From Pseudomonadota bacterium (GTDB taxonomy: Bacteria; Pseudomonadota; Alphaproteobacteria; Micavibrionales; Micavibrionaceae): DNA of 14,744 bases. The DNA lies in assembly GCA_016198545.1 (NCBI GenBank), contig JACQIJ010000046.1, positions 1 to 14,744 on the forward strand, given 5' to 3'. Below, piece after piece: positions 13,996 through 14,744 of the stretch. Made by a program: the position numbers and the translations under genes. How positions within the stretch are numbered: position 1 is the first letter of the stretch; every line of letters starts with the position of its first letter. The notes beneath the pieces are model-generated. The model was not told the origin of the DNA. It worked only from the letters and a program-made list of their open reading frames with translations, and searched no databases.

Positions 13996-14024
13996 TTGCG
14001 CCGCCTCCGTTTTTCCATTAAATT
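13996..14024 (+). promoter_or_regulatory. Candidate promoter of the cold shock gene
   Basis: TTGCGC (13996-14001) and TAAATT (14019-14024) are 17 bases apart. Predicted start is about 14031, which gives a leader of roughly 70 bases beginning with a stable stem-loop. The -35 match is poor, so this is a moderate candidate only. Confidence 0.33.
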
Positions 14025-14032
14025 TCAGGCAT

Positions 14033-14062
14033 CGGTTGCGGCTTCCGCGACCGGTGGTTTTT
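14033..14062 (+). promoter_or_regulatory. Stem-loop plus T-run in the cold shock gene leader
   Basis: CGGTTGCGG (14033-14041) pairs with CCGCGACCG (14045-14053): nine pairs, one a T-G wobble, around a three-base CTT loop. Five Ts follow at 14058-14062, after four or more unpaired bases. It could be an intrinsic terminator for apt, an attenuator, or a 5'-end stabilising hairpin of the cold shock mRNA. Confidence 0.5.
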
Positions 14063-14099
14063 GAAGGGAATACAGTTGAATACTAAGGAGTCTTGAGCT

Positions 14100-14309
14100 A
14101 TGGCCCAGCGCGGCACGGTGAAGTGGTTTAACCCTCAGAAGGGTTTCGGTTTCATTATCCCCGACGGGGGCGGCAAGGACGTTTTCGTGCATATCAGCGC
14201 GGTTGAGGCTGCGGGCATGAAGACTCTGATGGAAGGGCAAAAGCTGGAGTTTGAACTCCAGGAAAACCGCGGACGCATGGCCGCCGCGAATCTGAAGGAA
14301 ACGGTCTGA
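14100..14309 (+). CDS. csp: Cold shock protein, CspA family
   Basis: The 69-residue protein is a single cold shock domain that binds single-stranded RNA and DNA and melts RNA structure. RNP1 is K-G-F-G-F-I (14-19) and RNP2 is V-F-V-H-I-S (28-33), with the conserved V-K-W-F-N at 7-11. It has the normal length for a stand-alone Csp. AAGGAG lies nine bases upstream of the ATG. Between apt and this gene are 187 bases with two hairpins, which resembles the long structured leaders of cold-inducible csp genes; whether this copy is cold-induced cannot be told from sequence. Confidence 0.95.
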   Translation: MAQRGTVKWFNPQKGFGFIIPDGGGKDVFVHISAVEAAGMKTLMEGQKLEFELQENRGRMAAANLKETV

Positions 14310-14338
14310 TTCTAATGACCGGCGCGGGTTTTTCATCC

Positions 14339-14366
14339 CGTGAATAAAAATCCGCATTCACGCGTT
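14339..14366 (+). terminator. Possible terminator of the cold shock gene
   Basis: CGTGAAT (14339-14345) pairs with ATTCACG (14356-14362) around a ten-base loop, followed by CG and four Ts (about 14363-14368). It begins 30 bases after the csp stop. The stem is short and the T-run brief, so confidence is limited. Confidence 0.33.
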
Positions 14367-14388
14367 TTGCGCCTCCCCGGCGATGGCA

Positions 14389-14447
14389 GGGCGACCGAGT
14401 CATATTTTTCTGGCTTTTTTTAGTCATTATATGTATATAGGTCGCCC
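14389..14447 (+). promoter_or_regulatory. Long-range inverted repeat upstream of typA
   Basis: GGGCGACC (14389-14396) and GGTCGCCC (14440-14447) are perfect complements enclosing a 43-base AT-rich segment with long T-runs. The right arm ends 26 bases before the typA ATG. If transcribed as a whole it would enclose an AT-rich loop; if the typA promoter lies in the AT-rich part, the arms flank it as a possible operator. Confidence 0.4.
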
Positions 14448-14473
14448 GAAACACAAGATGAAAGAGTAACTTG

Positions 14474-14744
<271 letters not shown>

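Overview
The window looks like a chromosomal segment of a moderately GC-rich alphaproteobacterium. The grounds are the eukaryote-like type II NADP isocitrate dehydrogenase, the ErfK-type L,D-transpeptidase, the RimO and Apt sequences, and Gram-negative envelope proteins (a lipobox lipoprotein and MltG). A finer assignment is not safe from sequence reading alone. I see no phage, transposon, integrase, tRNA, rRNA or CRISPR array. All genes have similar base composition, so this reads as a housekeeping region with several unrecognised small genes between the known ones.

Layout from left to right: a 270-base non-coding leader; a DAO-family FAD oxidoreductase; rimO (ribosomal protein S12 methylthiotransferase), a small unknown gene and mltG (peptidoglycan lytic transglycosylase), all rightward. 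Then come dps and an unknown Gly/Gln/Arg-tailed protein, both leftward. The next block is asnB-like amidotransferase (rightward), an RNase H-fold protein (leftward) whose 3' end overlaps asnB antisense, UDP-glucuronate 4-epimerase plus an 80-residue unknown protein (rightward), then icd and a translationally coupled LysM/L,D-transpeptidase (rightward). After that lie a three-helix membrane protein, a small lipoprotein with a clear intrinsic terminator, and a cyclic-nucleotide-binding-domain protein, all leftward. Finally come apt, a cold shock protein and the first 90 codons of typA/bipA, all rightward.

Functional themes are cell envelope (mltG, L,D-transpeptidase, UDP-glucuronate epimerase, lipoprotein, membrane protein), translation and stress (rimO, dps, csp, typA) and central metabolism (icd, asnB, apt). 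No single dedicated system is evident. The items most worth checking are the orphan RNase H-fold gene overprinting the asnB 3' end, a 16-base palindrome at the asnB stop, a TAATCCAATA decamer just upstream of both asnB and the epimerase, an apparently leaderless rimO, and structured leaders before csp and typA. All three tail-to-tail gene pairs have almost no space for a terminator.
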